Shown in pieces: positions 31,713 through 41,334 of a stretch of 64,000 bases of DNA. Source of the DNA: Anaplasma centrale str. Israel. GTDB lineage: Bacteria; Pseudomonadota; Alphaproteobacteria; Rickettsiales; Anaplasmataceae. How positions within the stretch are numbered: position 1 is the first letter of the stretch; each line of letters opens with the position of its first letter. The notes under the pieces are model-generated. The model saw only the letters and a program-made list of their open reading frames with translations, made no database searches and was not told where the DNA came from. The stretch is taken from NCBI RefSeq assembly GCF_000024505.1, contig NC_013532.1:1142807-1206806 (forward strand), written 5' to 3'. The translations under genes were made by a program, and so were the position numbers.

Positions 31713-32627
31713 ATGTTCTTTGCCCTGACGCTCAAAGTGTTACCCGTATACACAACGATCTTGCTCGGTTTCATTGCCGGTCGGGTCGTTAAGCTAGATT
31801 GTGCCACAATAGGAAAACTCCTATTCTACTCCGTTGGGCCTACTGTAGTGTTCTTTGGCATACTCAAGATTAACATAACACCGGAATTTGTATTTCTGCC
31901 GATAATTACGTTCGTGGTTTGCTGCGCGATGTCGCTCATAGTATACAACGTGTCGTCACTGGTATTCAGAGATCACATAAGAAACATGCTGGCCTTCAGC
32001 TCGGGAAGCTCCGGCATGGGGTTTTTCGGCCTGCCAGTAGCGATAGCATTGTTCGACGAGGGCACGGTTTCCATATACCTCTTGTGCTATGTGGGGATGC
32101 TGTTCTTTGAGAATAGCTTTGGTTTCTACATAGCAACTCGGGGGCTATACACACCGCAACAATGCTTCAAAAAGCTGATCACTCTGCCTACATTCCACGC
32201 AGCAGTCGCGGCCTTGCTCTGCAACCATTTCAAAGTGCACATGCCAGAGTTCCTGCTGCGCGTATCCACAGATCTTGCAAGCACATATATGGTTCTTGGC
32301 ACCATGTTACTGGGTATATCTGTAGCTAACATAAAGGATTTTTCCATAAACTGGAAGCTGATGGTGTTTACGGTACTGATCAAATACGTAGCCTGGCCAT
32401 TGCTCGCACTACTGCTGATTTTTCTGGATCGCAAGGGACCATGTCTCTACGACAGTCAGACGTATCAGGCATTCATCCTTTTGGCGATAATACCAATATC
32501 GAGTACCGGGGTAATATTGGCATACACGACAAATTATAAGCCAGACGTTGCCGCGATTATGCTGCTGATCAGCACCGTAATAGGGATATTCTACGTTCCC
32601 TTTATGATTTCGCTACTTCTGTATTAG
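31713..32627 (+). CDS. AEC (auxin efflux carrier) family transporter
   Basis: 304 residues, about ten hydrophobic helices in two halves with a polar centre, e.g. GFIAGRVVKLD near the start, GFFGLPVAIALF, and LLAIIPISSTGVILAYT near the end. Bacterial members move malate, malonate or other anions; the substrate is not evident. The stop TAG (32625-32627) is in the same frame as the coiled-coil ORF that follows, with no other stop between them. Confidence 0.85.
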   Translation: MFFALTLKVLPVYTTILLGFIAGRVVKLDCATIGKLLFYSVGPTVVFFGILKINITPEFVFLPIITFVVCCAMSLIVYNVSSLVFRDHIRNMLAFSSGSSGMGFFGLPVAIALFDEGTVSIYLLCYVGMLFFENSFGFYIATRGLYTPQQCFKKLITLPTFHAAVAALLCNHFKVHMPEFLLRVSTDLASTYMVLGTMLLGISVANIKDFSINWKLMVFTVLIKYVAWPLLALLLIFLDRKGPCLYDSQTYQAFILLAIIPISSTGVILAYTTNYKPDVAAIMLLISTVIGIFYVPFMISLLLY

Positions 32628-32683
32628 AGCACACATGGCAATGCAGATAAATGCAGATATTACAAAAGCACGCTCCCCCGTTC

Positions 32684-32719
32684 ACAGTCAAAGCTCTCTG
32701 CATTCACACCATCACCCAG
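32684..32719 (-). repeat. isolated VirB2-tail-like fragment before cassette A
   Basis: On the minus strand it reads LGDGVNAESFDC, matching the C-terminal tail of the virB2 copies at 35.7, 41.4 and 47.2 kb. No VirB2 core is attached. Confidence 0.6.
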
Positions 32720-32792
32720 ATATAGGAACTGCTGCAAAAGTGGAAGAGATGACACAGCATTTCTTCTAGGTAGAGATCTAACATTAGATACA

Positions 32793-34898
32793 GTGAGGGG
32801 TCAGTTACTATCCAGTGCATTGGGTAGGATGTCTATGGGGGATGTGAAGAGGTTTAGGAAGGAAGTAGTAGATAGTATAGGAGCAGGAACAGCTAGTCCT
32901 GTAAGGGCTGTATTTAGTAGTGCAGTACTTGGTAGTGCAGTACCTAGTGCTGATGGTGATACATTCCTGATGGGAGAGATGGTAGGAGTTGATGAGGGAC
33001 TAGTTATTCAAGAACTAAGTAGAGCTGATGAGTTAGTGAAGTTACAACATGAATTAGAAAAGCAAGTAAGTAAACTAGCTGAACTTGGAGAACTTAAGTG
33101 GTTAGAAGAACTTGAGAAGCTGCAGACTGAGGAGATCCAGAAGGTGAAGGACAGCATAGGGGAGATGGAGAAAGAGAAGATAAGGGAGGTGAAGGAAGTA
33201 CATCAGCAATCGGTACCTATCTTGAGTGGAAGGGAGAAGCTGAGAGGAAAGCTTGAAGAGTTGAAGGGATCTAAACAGCTAGAAGCAATAAAGGACCTGG
33301 GAGAGCTGGTGAAGGATGTGACCAAGAAGATGGAAGAGAAGGCGGGATGGCAGGGCCAGGTAGCGCTGGTGAAGGATCTCAAGAGCAAACTAGAAGAACT
33401 AGAGATGATAAAGGGATTGAAGGAAGGAGCAGAGAGACTCAAGGGGAAGTTAGATGCACTTGAGGGGCCAGAAGACTTAGGGCAGCTAGAAGCTAGTAAG
33501 ATAGAGGAGGTAAAGACGGCAAAGAAGGGAGTGGTGACCACTTTGGGAGAGAAGGAGTGGGGGAAGATAGGTGAGTGGGAGAAGCTACAAGAAGCTTGGA
33601 GCTTGGAGAAGAAGATTGAGAAAGAGAAGATAGCGGAGGTGGTGAAGACGGCGAAGGAGGAAGTGGAGAAGATAAAGGTGCAGGATAAGATAGGGGAGAT
33701 GGAGAGGGAGATACAAGACTTGGGAGCGCTGGTGAATAAGGTGGAGGAGGTGAAAGATAAGATAGAGAAGAATCTGGCAGAACTGGAAAAGATACCGATG
33801 TTCAAGAAGGAGGCGATAAAGAATCAGATAGAGGGGGTGAAGATAAAGCTGGGAGAGAAATTAGGGTTTAAGGATGAGCTGCAGGTCCTCAAGAGCAGGC
33901 TGGAAGAACTAGCTGCAATAAGGGAGCTGAAGGAATTGGGATTGGAAGAGAGATTGAGGGAATTAGCTGAGGTTAAGGAAGTTAAGGCACTAGCTGAAAA
34001 ACAGAAATTACAAGGATTAGATGCTCAGGAGGGATTGCAACTGACTGAGAAGATTAGAGCATTGGGAGGACAGCTAGATCTGATGGAGGGGAGGTGGAGA
34101 GAGAAGTTTAAGGAGCTAACACAGTTGGATGAGCAAGGTGTACGTAAGAATCTGAATCCACAAGCTATAGCAGCAGTGGCAGGTAAACTCGAAGAGATCT
34201 GGGCACTGGGGACGCTAGGTCAGTTGGATGACCTAATGCCTGGGGAGAGGTCTAAGGCATTAGCTGAGGTTAAGGAAACACTGAAGCAGTTGAAGGATGA
34301 GTTGGGGTTAGTGGACCTAGATAGGAAGCTAGTAAAGATCACAGAACTGGAAGCACTGGGGAAAATCAGAAAGCTTGGAGAATTGGGGGATTTAGAGAGG
34401 CTGGGAGCTAAGAAGATACGGGAGCTGGTGAAGAATCTAGGAGCACTGGAGCAAGAGAAGATACAGGAGGTGGAAGCGGCGGGGAAGCTGGTGAAGGGAA
34501 GGGAAAGGGGTGGCATCACGTTGTTCACGAGCCTTGAGAAGCTGACAATAGAGGAACTTAAGAAAGCTGGGATGACACAGCTCGAGAAGCTGGTAAAGGA
34601 ATTGGAAGCACCCGGAGTGACAACACTTCCAGGCCGGGCAGATCTTAAGAACAAACTAGAGGCACTAGTTGCAATAAAGGAGCTGACAGAGACGCAAAAG
34701 AAGCTAGATGAACTATCCAAGATCAAAGCACTAGAAGAACTTACAGAGATTGCTGAGAAACGTGGAGTAGCTACAGTGATGAAGGCTGCATTGACTAGTG
34801 CTATGGAGATTACAAAGAATAGGGGTTGGACTGATTACTTAAGTAGAGTTGATGCTGAGGTACGGTCAACTTACTGGCCTACTCTCCTACTTACCTAA
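32793..34898 (+). CDS. long coiled-coil ORF, cassette A, with Msp2-like N-terminal fragment
   Basis: A 701-codon frame rich in Lys, Glu and Leu, with regular heptads and almost no Cys, His, Phe or Pro after the first 55 residues. The first listed codon is GTG; ATG 32829 (MSMGDVKRF) is another choice and the frame is open back to 32628. The opening DTAFLLGRDLTLDTVRGQ, then LSSALGRMSMGDVKRF, parallels the Msp2 flank DTASVFLLGKELAYDTARGQ... LGKITKSDAKRW, and DNA over this part also aligns. The end WTDYLSRVDAEVRSTYWP is identical in cassette B. No known family recognised. Expression unproven. Confidence 0.65.
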   Translation: MRGQLLSSALGRMSMGDVKRFRKEVVDSIGAGTASPVRAVFSSAVLGSAVPSADGDTFLMGEMVGVDEGLVIQELSRADELVKLQHELEKQVSKLAELGELKWLEELEKLQTEEIQKVKDSIGEMEKEKIREVKEVHQQSVPILSGREKLRGKLEELKGSKQLEAIKDLGELVKDVTKKMEEKAGWQGQVALVKDLKSKLEELEMIKGLKEGAERLKGKLDALEGPEDLGQLEASKIEEVKTAKKGVVTTLGEKEWGKIGEWEKLQEAWSLEKKIEKEKIAEVVKTAKEEVEKIKVQDKIGEMEREIQDLGALVNKVEEVKDKIEKNLAELEKIPMFKKEAIKNQIEGVKIKLGEKLGFKDELQVLKSRLEELAAIRELKELGLEERLRELAEVKEVKALAEKQKLQGLDAQEGLQLTEKIRALGGQLDLMEGRWREKFKELTQLDEQGVRKNLNPQAIAAVAGKLEEIWALGTLGQLDDLMPGERSKALAEVKETLKQLKDELGLVDLDRKLVKITELEALGKIRKLGELGDLERLGAKKIRELVKNLGALEQEKIQEVEAAGKLVKGRERGGITLFTSLEKLTIEELKKAGMTQLEKLVKELEAPGVTTLPGRADLKNKLEALVAIKELTETQKKLDELSKIKALEELTEIAEKRGVATVMKAALTSAMEITKNRGWTDYLSRVDAEVRSTYWPTLLLT

Positions 34899-35647
34899 CC
34901 ACCCAATGTTGTCTCCCAGCCACACATCTACACTCTGGGATCAGTACTCTTGCCTAATGAGGCATTTCCACCATTAGCACCCCTCTACTCACTACCCCTA
35001 CGCTCCCACCTACCCACTCAACTTGGTGCCCTCTGCACCAGCACCTCACAACTCATTTCCATATCAACGTTAACTAACCAACTACCACAGCATACACTTC
35101 ACCCTACTTATCCCGGCTCATGTTGATACTACAAACAGTTGGGTGTCCCTATGCTTATCCCACTGTGGTATTGCTACCATCTATAATCACCTAACGTTGT
35201 TCCTGAAGTACAGTTAAGGGTACACCCAGGTCTCTCTAACTACCACTCGCATTCTTAGTATACTTGGCACAGTCAAAGTTCTCTGCATGCACACCTAACT
35301 ACCGACACACTGCCCCACCCAAGTCCCTAACTACCCAATGTGGCATTTCCACCACCTTTGCATTCAAGTTCTGTGCATTCACACTATCATCCAGGTCCCT
35401 TACCTAACCAACTCACAGCACATCACTTGACTTCGTCCCCACAACTTGGTACACCCACCAACTGCACCCAGGCCATTCCTAACTCGTACCACCCAGCCCA
35501 GCACACCTAACTACCCAACCTCCATCTACACAGTTGAAGCTCTTGCCATCACCTACACCTGTGTCACTACCCAGGTCTCTAACTACTTCGGCTCCCAGCC
35601 TTCTGGGCACAGTCAAAGTTCTCCGCACACCAACTACTCAGGTCTCT
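34899..35647. repeat. pyrimidine-rich spacer A with VirB2-tail-like fragments
   Basis: No ORF of interest. The plus strand is rich in C, A and T (ACCCAACTACC-like words). Read on the minus strand it contains several degenerate copies of the VirB2 tail code: VHAENFDCA near 35265, DDSVNAQNLN near 35365, SDTGVGDGKSFNCVDGG at 35525-35575, and CAENFDCAQ near 35608. The cores align to DGVNAQSFKCVDGG of the adjoining virB2 remnant. Confidence 0.65.
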
Positions 35648-36002
35648 CTACCGACCCACATTCCCAGCACCACCCAATGTGGCACCGCCACCATCTACAC
35701 ACTTGAAGCTCTGTGCATTCACACCGTCACTATTCAGACCAGCAGCAAACTTAGCCATTAGCTTACCGGCACCAAAGAATATAGCTGTGAATACAACTAA
35801 CATTACAATTGCAGGCCATGCTAGTTTACCGAATATAGCCATGATGCTGGAACCTAATATCACTCCTGTCATGATTGGTAGTCCAAGCTTCTGTACAAAC
35901 CCTATTAACATTACATATAACCTTAGTCGCTGTATCATCAGCTGCATCACCAGTACCAGTAGCAGCACTAGCCCCAGCAGGTACACCATGGAGGATACTC
36001 CA
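35648..36002 (-). pseudogene. virB2: virB2 pseudogene, cassette A (frameshifted, no 5' end)
   Basis: The minus strand encodes the VirB2 pilin core GFVQKLGLPIMTGVILGSSI, MAIFGKLAWPAIVMLVVFTA and FGAGKLMAKFAAGL, then the tail NSDGVNAQSFKCVDGG. Compared with copies B and C there is one extra base near 35903 (CTATTAAC versus CTATAAC), which shifts the frame just ahead of the core. The signal-peptide region is cut off near 36002 and replaced by unrelated sequence. VirB2 is the major subunit of the type IV secretion pilus. Confidence 0.8.
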
Positions 36003-36400
36003 TGTGAAGACTCACCTGTATCCGGGACTCAATACCTAGGTCTTCCCAATTGGGACTATCTGCACCACCAACTGAGCGCACCCAACTCTGGGGGTCCTCT
36101 ACCTCGTGCTACTACCTACATGCTTGCCGCATCCACAGTTCCCTGCACTCACTCCAAGGTCTCGTCTCTTATTCGTACTTAACCTCTGGAACACACACCT
36201 GCCCATTGTATGGACGATGATGTAAGTTCAATGAGGAAAACAAAAGAGAAGGTCAGGGTTTGCACACAGGTGTGGAGGTGGGCATCAGACTCGGATTCTA
36301 ATCCCACTGTGGCATCACCACCATCAACGTACCAGAGAGTCGGGGCAGTTGCACTAGTAACACATGTGGTAGGAATAGTGGTGCAACAAGAGCGCTCTAG
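36003..36400. other. junction sequence between virB2 and msp2 fragments, cassette A
   Basis: About 400 bp, repeated in cassette B. Frames here are short. Just before 36400 the msp2 frame reads GSCTSNTCGRNSGATRAL and then a TAG; Cys/Asn/Gly/Thr-rich sequence of this kind is typical of Msp2/Msp3 hypervariable regions, so this may be a remnant of another antigen fragment. Confidence 0.4.
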
Positions 36401-37090
36401 TATAGCGCCACTGCTGCAGAAGGAAGCATTGGGTATAGTATTGGAGGAGCCAGGGTTGAAGTTGAAGTAGGGTATGAGAGGTTTGTTATTAAGGGAGGTA
36501 AGAAGTCTAATGAGGATACAGCTTCAGTATTCTTATTAGGAAAGGAGTTAGCATATGATACAGCTAGAGGTCAGGTAGAGCGTCTTACTACTCATTTAGG
36601 TAAGATAACTAAGAGTGATGCCAAGAGGTGGGGTACTGCAGTAGAGGCTGCTACCGGTGGTGGTGAAGCACTGAGTAAGAAGGTGTGTGGGGCCAATGGT
36701 ACCACTGGTGCCACCAAGTGTGGTACTACTGATAGCAAGGACACCAACAGCAAGCTTAGCACTGTATTCAATGCTGACAGTACAGATGCAATCTCATCAA
36801 TGAACACTTCTACCAGTGGCACCAGCACCATCAGCGTGAAGGGGATGGCGGACAACATCAATAGCCTCGATAAGGAGGGAAAGGCTGTTGTTGCTGGGGC
36901 TTTTGCTAAAGCTGTTGAAGGTGCAGAGGTGATAGAGGTTAGGGCTATCGGATCTACTTCTGTAATGCTCAATGCTTGCTATGACCTCCTGACTGATGGT
37001 ATTGGGGTTGTGCCTTATGCTTGTGCTGGTATCGGTGGTAACTTCATCAGTGTTGTAGACGGGCATATAAATCCCCGCCTTTCCCACATC
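36401..37090 (+). pseudogene. msp2: msp2-type donor fragment, cassette A
   Basis: An open frame without start codon: GSIGYSIGGARVEVEVGYER, IKGGKKSNEDTASVFLLGKE and LAYDTARGQ (5' conserved flank), then the Cys/Gly/Thr/Asn-rich hypervariable core from SKKVCGANG to ISVKGMADNINSLDKEGKAV, then the 3' flank VVAGAFAKAVEGAEVIEVRA and MLNACYDLLTDGIGVVPYAC. It stops near VVDGHIN, before the Msp2 C-terminus. Msp2 is the main variable surface protein; such truncated copies are known donors for gene conversion into a single expression site. The frame runs on into the antisense of nfu (stop at 37144). It is the only copy here with the 3' flank. Confidence 0.85.
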
Positions 37091-37100
37091 AATGGCAAAC

Positions 37101-37667
37101 TCAGACGCTTTCCACAGCTTTCACTTCTGGTACATAATAGCTGAGCATGCCGTAGACCCCATCTTTCAATGTTACAGCAGCGCTTGGACAGCCGGAGCAG
37201 GCCCCTCTGAGGTGCACGAAGACTACCCCTTCCTTGTATCCCCTGAACTTTATGTCTCCACCGTCTTGGGCAACCGCAGGTCTCACGTAGTGCTCTATAA
37301 GCTCCTTAACACGCTTCACTACTTCGGTGTCCACCTCGTCGAAAAATTCCTGCTCGCCTCCATCTTCATGTGCTGGTAACGGTGTGGCATCTGCACCACG
37401 CAACGAGAGGTAATCTGTCATCACAACCAAAATCTCTGGCCTCAGAGTGTCCCAATCGGCATGCGGCAGCTTTGTGACAGATATGAAATCCCCTCCAAAA
37501 AACACCTTAGACACACCTTGTATATCAAATAGCAGCCTAGCAAGGGCAGAACTTCGGGCTGCATCAGCATCCGAGAATTCAACGCCGCTTTCTACGTTGC
37601 CCGCATCAGCACTAAGCAAAAACCTCAAAGCGTCAGGGTTAGGCGTGTTTTCAATCTGAATAAACAT
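37101..37667 (-). CDS. NifU/Nfu-type iron-sulfur scaffold protein
   Basis: About 188 residues: an Nfu N-terminal domain (MFIQIENTPNPDALRFLLS and FFGGDFISVTKLPHADWDTL), a linker, and a C-terminal NifU domain with the cluster-binding CxxC in LRGACSGCPSAAVTLKDGVY. It carries Fe-S clusters to target proteins. ATG 37667 with AAGGG upstream is chosen over the frame start at 37751. Its 3' end abuts the msp2 fragment of cassette A, with at most about 10 bp between them. Confidence 0.93.
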   Translation of the reverse strand: MFIQIENTPNPDALRFLLSADAGNVESGVEFSDADAARSSALARLLFDIQGVSKVFFGGDFISVTKLPHADWDTLRPEILVVMTDYLSLRGADATPLPAHEDGGEQEFFDEVDTEVVKRVKELIEHYVRPAVAQDGGDIKFRGYKEGVVFVHLRGACSGCPSAAVTLKDGVYGMLSYYVPEVKAVESV

Positions 37668-37766
37668 AAACAACCCTTGCAATGAAGTAATGTTCGTGGG
37701 TATAATCCCCCCACTGCGGAAGATAGCAGTGTATTGCAGTGCGTGGAGCAAATCAAGTTTTATCGC

Positions 37767-38153
37767 ATGTTCTTAGTGCTTTTCACCGTGCTGTGCGTGG
37801 TCGGCGCATTGTTTGTGCTGCCGGTTATTGTCATGGTAGCGTTCCTGCTGTTTAAGAAGAACAGCCTCATATACGGGGGTTTTAGCAACGGGGATTTCAG
37901 GACTATCCTGAATAGAATGATCAACGAGATGTATGGTGCGGGCTACGCGGGCGGTTCGGCCAGAAGAACAACAGAGTCTTTGTCCAGGTGTGAAGCGCTG
38001 GAGATTCTGGGCCTTGGAGACAGTGCCACTCCCGAGCAAATAACCTCAGCCTATCACCGGTTGATGAAGTTCGCACACCCCGATAGGGGCGGCTCTGCGT
38101 ATTTCGCCCAAAAACTAAATCAGGCACGTGACACCCTGCTTGGCAACAGCTGA
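37767..38153 (+). CDS. membrane-anchored J-domain protein (Pam18/TIM14-like)
   Basis: An N-terminal transmembrane segment (FTVLCVVGALFVLPVIVMVAF) is followed by a short linker and a C-terminal J domain with EILGLGDSATPEQITSAYHR and the HPD triplet in FAHPDRGGS. This layout matches the alphaproteobacterial relatives of the mitochondrial import co-chaperone Pam18. ATG 37767 is preferred to the TTG at 37734. It likely stimulates DnaK at the membrane (inference). Divergent from nfu. Confidence 0.88.
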   Translation: MFLVLFTVLCVVGALFVLPVIVMVAFLLFKKNSLIYGGFSNGDFRTILNRMINEMYGAGYAGGSARRTTESLSRCEALEILGLGDSATPEQITSAYHRLMKFAHPDRGGSAYFAQKLNQARDTLLGNS

Positions 38154-38565
38154 GCAGTGCGCTCCAAACAGCCGGGCGCATCACCCAAGTCCCCACTATC
38201 TGCACCCACTCACAACTCATTCCCATATCAACTAGTCACCTACACAGCACATCACTCCCTGCCCTACAACTTCCCAGGCTCATGTTGATACTGCAAACAG
38301 TCGGGTGTTCCTTAGCTCATCCCACTGTGGTCTTGCTACCATCTATAACCACCTAATGTTGTTCTTAAAGTACAGTCAAAGTGCTGCCCACACCTGTGTC
38401 ATTACCCTCAGGTCTCCTTACTTCTTACTCGCACTCCCAGCTGTGTCACTACCCTCTGGCACCACCCAAGTCCCTACTCTCCCACACCACCTCTGTGTAC
38501 TACTCGCACTCCCAACTTTCTTGGTGTTGCATTGCCAACACACCTACATTACCACCTAGTCCCCT
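38154..38565. repeat. pyrimidine-rich spacer before coiled-coil ORF B
   Basis: From about 38210 on it is almost identical to 48422-48777 in cassette C (offset 10212). It includes a VirB2-tail-like fragment near 38368-38408 (minus strand, GNDTGVGSTLT). No gene. Confidence 0.7.
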
Positions 38566-38593
38566 TCTAGGTAGAGATCTAACATTAGATACA

Positions 38594-40585
38594 GTGAGGG
38601 GTCAGTTACTATCCAGTGCATTGGGTAGGATGTCTATGGGGGATGTGAAGAGGTTTAGGAAGGAAGTAGTAGATAGTATAGGAGCAGGAACAGCTAGTCC
38701 TGTAAGGGCTGTATTTAGCAGTGCAGTACTTGGTAGTGCAGTACCTAGTGCTGATGGTGATACATTCCTGATGGGAGAGATGGTAGGAGTTGATGAGGGA
38801 CTAGTTATTCAAGAACTAAGTAGAGCTGATGAGTTAGTGAAGTTACAACATGAATTAGAAAAGCAAGTAAGTAAATTAGCTGAACTTGGAGAACTTAAGT
38901 GGTTAGAAGAACTTGAGAAGCTGCAGACTGAGGAGATCCAGAAGGTGAAGGACAGCATAGGGGAGATGGAGAAAGAGAAGATAGCGGCGGTGAAGACGGC
39001 AAAGGAGGGAGTGGCCGAGTTGGAGCAGTGGGAGAAAGGGAAGAGTTTGGGAGCAAAGGAGTGGGAGAAGCTGCGGGAGAAGCTGGAGACCTGGATAAAG
39101 GTGAGAGAGAAGCTAGGGGGAAAGTGGAAGCGCCAAGGAGAGAAGCTGAAGGAGCTCAGGAGCAAACTAGAGATGATAAAGGGATTGAAGGAGGGAGCAA
39201 AGAGACTCAAGGGGCAGTTAGATCAACTCAAGGAACCAAGAGACTTGGAGAGGCTAGAAGCTGAGAAGATAGCGGAGGTGAAGACGGCAAAGGAGGCAGC
39301 AGCAGAGGGAGTCACTGGGCTGGTGAAGGTGGGGGAACTGAAGGAGAAGTTAAAGGAGGTAGAGGAGGGGTATGGGGGGCTGAAGGAGAAAGCCAAGAGG
39401 AAGTGGGATGAGGATGAGGGGTTGAAGACGGCTAGGAAGGTGAGGGATAAGATAGAGGAGGTAGAGGAAGCAAAGGAGGCGATAAATAAGGTAAAGGTGG
39501 AGGAGCTGACAGCGGAGGAGGTGAAGCAGGAGATAGGAAAGCTTAGAGGGCTGGAGAGGACTACAGAGGAGCTGAAGCAGAAGCTGGAGGAGCTCAAGAA
39601 GGTAGGTTATGCTGGAGAGCTAATCAAGAGACTGGGAGAGCTTGAGGAGGGGTTAGGACTGAAGTGGCTGGAAAAGATAAAGGTGGAGGTGAAGAAGGAG
39701 ATAGAAAAGCTTGGAGCGCTGGAGAAGAGCAGTGAGTGGGAGAAGCTTAAGGAGCTGCAGGCACTCAAGAACAGGCTAGAAGAACTAGCTGTAATAAAGG
39801 AGCTGAAGGCATTGGGATTGGAAGAGAGATTGAGGGAATTAGCTGAGGTTAAGGAAGTTAAGGCATTAGCTGAGAGGCAGAAAGCTGGGGAATTAGATGT
39901 GCAAGGGGGATTGCAACTCACAGAGAAGATAAAGGCATTAAGCGTAGGTATGGTAGGGAGGTTAGAAGCTAGGAGACTGGGAGAGAATACAGATGGTGGA
40001 CTAGCCGAGAAGTTGGGGAGGCTAGGAAGGTTAGCGTCTGGGGAGAGGTCCAAGGAACTGGAGGCAATGAAGGCTGCGCTGAAGCAGTTGAAGGAGATGA
40101 AGATAGAGGAGGTGAAGGATGAGGTGAAACGCAACAGTGATGTGGGTGCAGAGTGGGAATGGCTGGCAGGATTTGGAGCTGAAGGCAAGACACTGGAGGA
40201 GGTAAAGCAGGAGTGGGAGAAGGAGAAAGGGCGTCTAGAGAATCTGGCACAAAAGCTGAGGGACTCTAAGCAGGTAGAAGCAGTAAAGGGGCTCCAGAAG
40301 TTGGAGATGGCAATCAAAGGGAAGTTGGATGTGGTGCATAAGCTGGAGAAGAAGGGGCGGACCAAGGAGCTCAAGAATCTCAAGAATAAACTAGATGAAC
40401 TATCCAAGATCAAAGCACTAGAAGAACTTACAGAGATTGCTGAGAAACGTGGAGTAGCTACAGTGATGAAGGCTGCATTGACTAGTGCTATGGAGATTAC
40501 AAAGAATAGGGGTTGGACTGATTACTTAAGTAGAGTTGATGCTGAGGTACGGTCAACTTACTGGCCTACTCTCCTACTTACCTAA
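38594..40585 (+). CDS. long coiled-coil ORF, cassette B
   Basis: A 663-residue frame from the GTG equivalent to cassette A; open further back to ATG 38381 through spacer-like sequence. The first about 130 residues are identical to A (to DSIGEMEKEKI) and the last about 65 are identical too, while the middle is a different arrangement of related Lys/Glu/Leu heptads; shared middle words include MIKGLKEGA and LGLEERLRELAEVKEVKALA. Cys, His and Phe are nearly absent. Same Msp2-like opening as A. No known family; role and expression unknown. Confidence 0.65.
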   Translation: MRGQLLSSALGRMSMGDVKRFRKEVVDSIGAGTASPVRAVFSSAVLGSAVPSADGDTFLMGEMVGVDEGLVIQELSRADELVKLQHELEKQVSKLAELGELKWLEELEKLQTEEIQKVKDSIGEMEKEKIAAVKTAKEGVAELEQWEKGKSLGAKEWEKLREKLETWIKVREKLGGKWKRQGEKLKELRSKLEMIKGLKEGAKRLKGQLDQLKEPRDLERLEAEKIAEVKTAKEAAAEGVTGLVKVGELKEKLKEVEEGYGGLKEKAKRKWDEDEGLKTARKVRDKIEEVEEAKEAINKVKVEELTAEEVKQEIGKLRGLERTTEELKQKLEELKKVGYAGELIKRLGELEEGLGLKWLEKIKVEVKKEIEKLGALEKSSEWEKLKELQALKNRLEELAVIKELKALGLEERLRELAEVKEVKALAERQKAGELDVQGGLQLTEKIKALSVGMVGRLEARRLGENTDGGLAEKLGRLGRLASGERSKELEAMKAALKQLKEMKIEEVKDEVKRNSDVGAEWEWLAGFGAEGKTLEEVKQEWEKEKGRLENLAQKLRDSKQVEAVKGLQKLEMAIKGKLDVVHKLEKKGRTKELKNLKNKLDELSKIKALEELTEIAEKRGVATVMKAALTSAMEITKNRGWTDYLSRVDAEVRSTYWPTLLLT

Positions 40586-41334
40586 CCACCCAATGTTGTC
40601 TCCCAGCCACACATCTACACTCTGGGATCAGTACTCTTGCCTAATGAGGCATTTCCACCATTAGCACCCCTCTACTCACTACCCCTACGCTCCCACCTAC
40701 CCACTCAACTTGGTGCCCTCTGCACCAGCACCTCACAACTCATTTCCATATCAACGTTAACTAACCAACTACCACAGCATACACTTCACCCTACTTATCC
40801 CGGCTCATGTTGATACTACAAACAGTTGGGTGTCCCTATGCTTATCCCACTGTGGTATTGCTACCATCTATAATCACCTAACGTTGTTCCTGAAGTACAG
40901 TTAAGGGTACACCCAGGTCTCTCTAACTACCACTCGCATTCTTAGTATACTTGGCACAGTCAAAGTTCTCTGCATGCACACCTAACTACCGACACACTGC
41001 CCCACCCAAGTCCCTAACTACCCAATGTGGCATTTCCACCACCTTTGCATTCAAGTTCTGTGCATTCACACTATCATCCAGGTCCCTTACCTAACCAACT
41101 CACAGCACATCACTTGACTTCGTCCCCACAACTTGGTACACCCACCAACTGCACCCAGGCCATTCCTAACTCGTACCACCCAGCCCAGCACACCTAACTA
41201 CCCAACCTCCATCTACACAGTTGAAGCTCTTGCCATCACCTACACCTGTGTCACTACCCAGGTCTCTAACTACTTCGGCTCCCAGCCTTCTGGGCACAGT
41301 CAAAGTTCTCCGCACACCAACTACTCAGGTCTCT
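40586..41334. repeat. pyrimidine-rich spacer B with VirB2-tail-like fragments
   Basis: Same content as 34899-35647, including the tail-like fragments, about 5687 bp further on. Confidence 0.65.

Larger units (their letters stand above)
34704..36651. repeat. long near-perfect direct repeat, copy A
   Basis: About 1.95 kb nearly identical to 40391-42328. It covers the 3' end of the coiled-coil ORF, the pyrimidine-rich spacer, the virB2 remnant and the 5' part of the msp2 fragment. The copies differ by a few substitutions and a small indel block around 35900-35970. It ends where the msp2 hypervariable sequences diverge. Confidence 0.9.

Noticed and set aside
36210..36470. 86-codon ORF, also at 41887-42147
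   Set aside because: It overlaps the msp2 fragment in another frame, and its duplication follows simply from the A/B repeat.
33203..40413. Long minus-strand ORFs (200, 168, 124, 268 codons) rich in Ser/Phe
   Set aside because: They are antisense shadows of the Lys/Glu-rich coiled-coil ORFs; the sense codon bias removes stops on the opposite strand.
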